Assembly: GCA_944389585.1 (NCBI GenBank)
Contig: CALXMW010000005.1
Span: forward strand, 1-64,000
DNA: 64,000 bases
DNA from: an uncultured Kiritimatiellota bacterium
GTDB lineage: Bacteria > Verrucomicrobiota > Kiritimatiellia > RFP12 > DVOR01
Direction: 5' to 3'
Shown: piece after piece, positions 62,479 through 64,000 of the stretch
How positions within the stretch are numbered: the first letter of the stretch is position 1
How the letters are laid out: each line of letters opens with the position of its first letter
Program-made: the position numbers and the translations under genes
The notes under the pieces: generated by a model
The model's database searches: none
The model's input: the letters and a program-made list of their open reading frames with translations, nothing else
Told to the model about the DNA's origin: nothing

Positions 62479-64000
62479 TCAGGGTTTCCAATCCCACTTG
62501 TAGGTGTTGGGGACGAAGGGGGTTTGGGCGCGCTCGAAGGCGTCGACCTCACTGGTGAGGACGTCGATGGCGGCGTCGAGCTGGGGGTCGCGGCCGGCGA
62601 CGGCGTCCGCCGGGGTGGTTTCGACGATGACGTCGGGGAGGGCGCCGTGGAGCTCCATGTCGGTGCCGTCGAGGGTGTACCAGCCGTAGTGGGCCTGGCG
62701 GAGCATGCCGATGTCGAGGAGGGGGCGGTCTTTGGTGGCGATGACGCCGCCTTGGGTTTGGACGCCGACGAGCTTGCCGCGGCCGAGCTGCTTGATGGCG
62801 TGGGAGAAGATTTCGCCGTTGGAGACGGTGTTTTGGTTGCAGAGGACGACGATGGGCTTGTCGAAGACGGGCCGGCCCCAGTAGCCGGAGAGGTAGGCGG
62901 GCTGGCCGTGGCGGGGGACGGACCAGGAGTGGCGCTGGACGCCGAGGATGTTGAGGACGCGGTCTGCGGTGAAGCCACCGGTGTTGTCGCGCACGTCGAT
63001 GACCATGCCGGCTTTGTCGAAGCCCTCGGCGAAGATCTCGCGTTCGAAACGGTTGTATTCGTCGTTGTTCATCTTGGCGATGTTGATGTAGCCGAAGGCG
63101 CCGCCCGAGCGGCGGTGGACGTAGTCGCGGCGGTCGGCGTAGAGGGCTTTCTGGAGGAGGTCGCGGGCCTGGCCATAGGTGATGGCCTCGATGTAGATCT
63201 TTCGGGTCTGGCCGCCGGAGCGGACCTCGATGGTGTATTTGCCGGGGCGGGGGCCGTTGAGGAGGAGGGTGGGATCCATGCCGTTGCGGATGGGCTTGCC
63301 GTCGATGGAGACGACGAGGTCGCCGGGCTTGAGGTCGACCTGGGCGGAGTCGGCGGGGCCGTCTGGGATGACGCGGCGCACCATCCAGCCGACGTCGCCG
63401 GTGTAGTTGTGGTCGAATTGGATGCCGAGGTGGGAGGTGACCGGTTCCCAGGCGTTGATGGAGGTGGAGCGCTCCCACTCCCTGCGGGAGGCCTCGGAGG
63501 GGTAGAAGCCGAGATGGGAGGCGTTCAGCTCGCCGTTGAGGGCCTGGATGATGCGGTCGAAGACGGAGGCGCAGGGGGCGTGGCGGGCCGGGGCCTGGTA
63601 TTTGGCGCGGACGGCGTCCCAGTCGGCGCCGTGGTGGTTGGCGTCGTAAAACTCGTCGCGGAGGGCGCGCCAGGCGGAGAGGAAGGCGAGCTCCTGGTAG
63701 TCTGGGAGGGAGAGCTCCTGGTAGACGTTGAAGGGGTAGAGCTCGTCGAAGGTGCCGATGTTGTTGTCGCTGGTGATCATGATGAGGCGGTCGGGGGTGG
63801 CGCCGGGCTTTCCGAACCAGCCGATGGGGAAGCCCCAGCGGGCGTTGAGGAAACGCGGGGTGAGGGCGTCCGGGATGGTGACCTCGTAGGTACCGGCGCG
63901 GCCGCCGATGGTGGCGGGGAAGAGGATGCGGCGGGAGTCGGGTGCGAAGGTGGGTGCGCCCATGGCGGCGATGGGCTGGGCGTGGACGCGGCCGTGGAGG
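62479..64000 (-). CDS. Tricorn-type S41 peptidase, partial (cut by window end)
   Basis: The coding frame continues past the right edge (about 507 aa visible). Visible order: end of a TolB-like beta-propeller (FAPDSRRILFPAT), a helical C1 region (ELAFLSAWRALRDEFYD), a PDZ domain (about 62479+ 780-1000 from the edge; LKPGDLVVSIDGKPI) and the S41 tail-specific protease core with nucleophile Ser in NQNTVSNGEIFSH and KLVGVQTQGG. It resembles tricorn protease homologues that degrade peptides. Operon with panD and coaB. Confidence 0.88.
   Translation of the reverse strand, partial: LHGRVHAQPIAAMGAPTFAPDSRRILFPATIGGRAGTYEVTIPDALTPRFLNARWGFPIGWFGKPGATPDRLIMITSDNNIGTFDELYPFNVYQELSLPDYQELAFLSAWRALRDEFYDANHHGADWDAVRAKYQAPARHAPCASVFDRIIQALNGELNASHLGFYPSEASRREWERSTSINAWEPVTSHLGIQFDHNYTGDVGWMVRRVIPDGPADSAQVDLKPGDLVVSIDGKPIRNGMDPTLLLNGPRPGKYTIEVRSGGQTRKIYIEAITYGQARDLLQKALYADRRDYVHRRSGGAFGYINIAKMNNDEYNRFEREIFAEGFDKAGMVIDVRDNTGGFTADRVLNILGVQRHSWSVPRHGQPAYLSGYWGRPVFDKPIVVLCNQNTVSNGEIFSHAIKQLGRGKLVGVQTQGGVIATKDRPLLDIGMLRQAHYGWYTLDGTDMELHGALPDVIVETTPADAVAGRDPQLDAAIDVLTSEVDAFERAQTPFVPNTYKWDWKP

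Overview
The window comes from a GC-rich, Gram-negative-type anaerobic bacterium. Evidence for the envelope type: a secretin-based secretion/pilus locus, periplasmic lipid-handling genes, a MurC-MurB fusion and an outer-membrane-style aminolipid acyltransferase. Evidence for anaerobiosis: a sensory [FeFe]-hydrogenase. The gene content and its fusions (MurC-MurB, sugar-binding protein-permease, MurU-AmgK) look most like a Verrucomicrobiota/Kiritimatiellota-type (PVC) gut lineage. That placement is inference; no rRNA or tRNA gene is present to test it.

Layout. 1-8.7 kb (+): aspartate-type aminotransferase, an unknown 630-aa membrane protein, agmatinase-family ureohydrolase, HAD hydrolase, MnmA and a natural MurU-AmgK fusion for muramic acid recycling, tightly packed with 4-nt overlaps; then a one-TM small protein and a rhomboid protease. 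8.7-17.7 kb (-): a secretin operon (GspK-, GspL-, GspM-like, GspD), a small unknown gene and a solute-binding-protein/permease fusion. 17.9-27.7 kb (-): short-chain dehydrogenase, infC, thrS, a secreted HExxH metallopeptidase, a three-gene [FeFe]-hydrogenase signalling operon and a phage polyvalent-protein remnant. 27.7-36.4 kb: proS, HU, hisS and gluQ (+), then guaB, an oligopeptide ABC ATPase and alr (-), and a PH-domain protein (+). 36.4-45 kb: a promoter-led non-coding segment and a very large, broken phage-type polyvalent protein gene (-) that abuts a truncated + strand gene head to head. 45-57.9 kb (-): yidC-yidD-rnpA-rpmH; yicC-unknown-murCB-acyltransferase-rfbD; folD-unknown-murG. 57.9-61.4 kb (+): purC, a GH20-like hexosaminidase, tcdA and rpsU. 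61.4-64 kb (-): coaB, panD and a tricorn-type S41 peptidase cut by the window edge.

How the genes fit together. Much of the window serves envelope construction and recycling: MurU-AmgK, alr, MurC-MurB, MurG, GH20, RmlD, YidC and the bifunctional acyltransferase. A second theme is translation (four aminoacyl-tRNA synthetases or relatives, IF-3, S21, L34, MnmA, TcdA). The hydrogenase operon probably converts H2 or redox state into a phosphatase output.

The most unusual feature is a recurring repeat architecture. A short tandem array (units of 7, 8 or 9 nt, 3-5 copies) sits directly beside a GC-rich hairpin, usually of the form CGCCCC-loop-GGGGCG. At least eight loci carry it, both between genes and inside coding regions. 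Inside the phage gene, one 7-mer array has a copy number (3) that puts the two halves of the protein out of frame, whereas 4 copies would put them in frame. A different palindromic repeat (core CCCTTATAAGGG) is present in three copies at the start of the GH20 gene.
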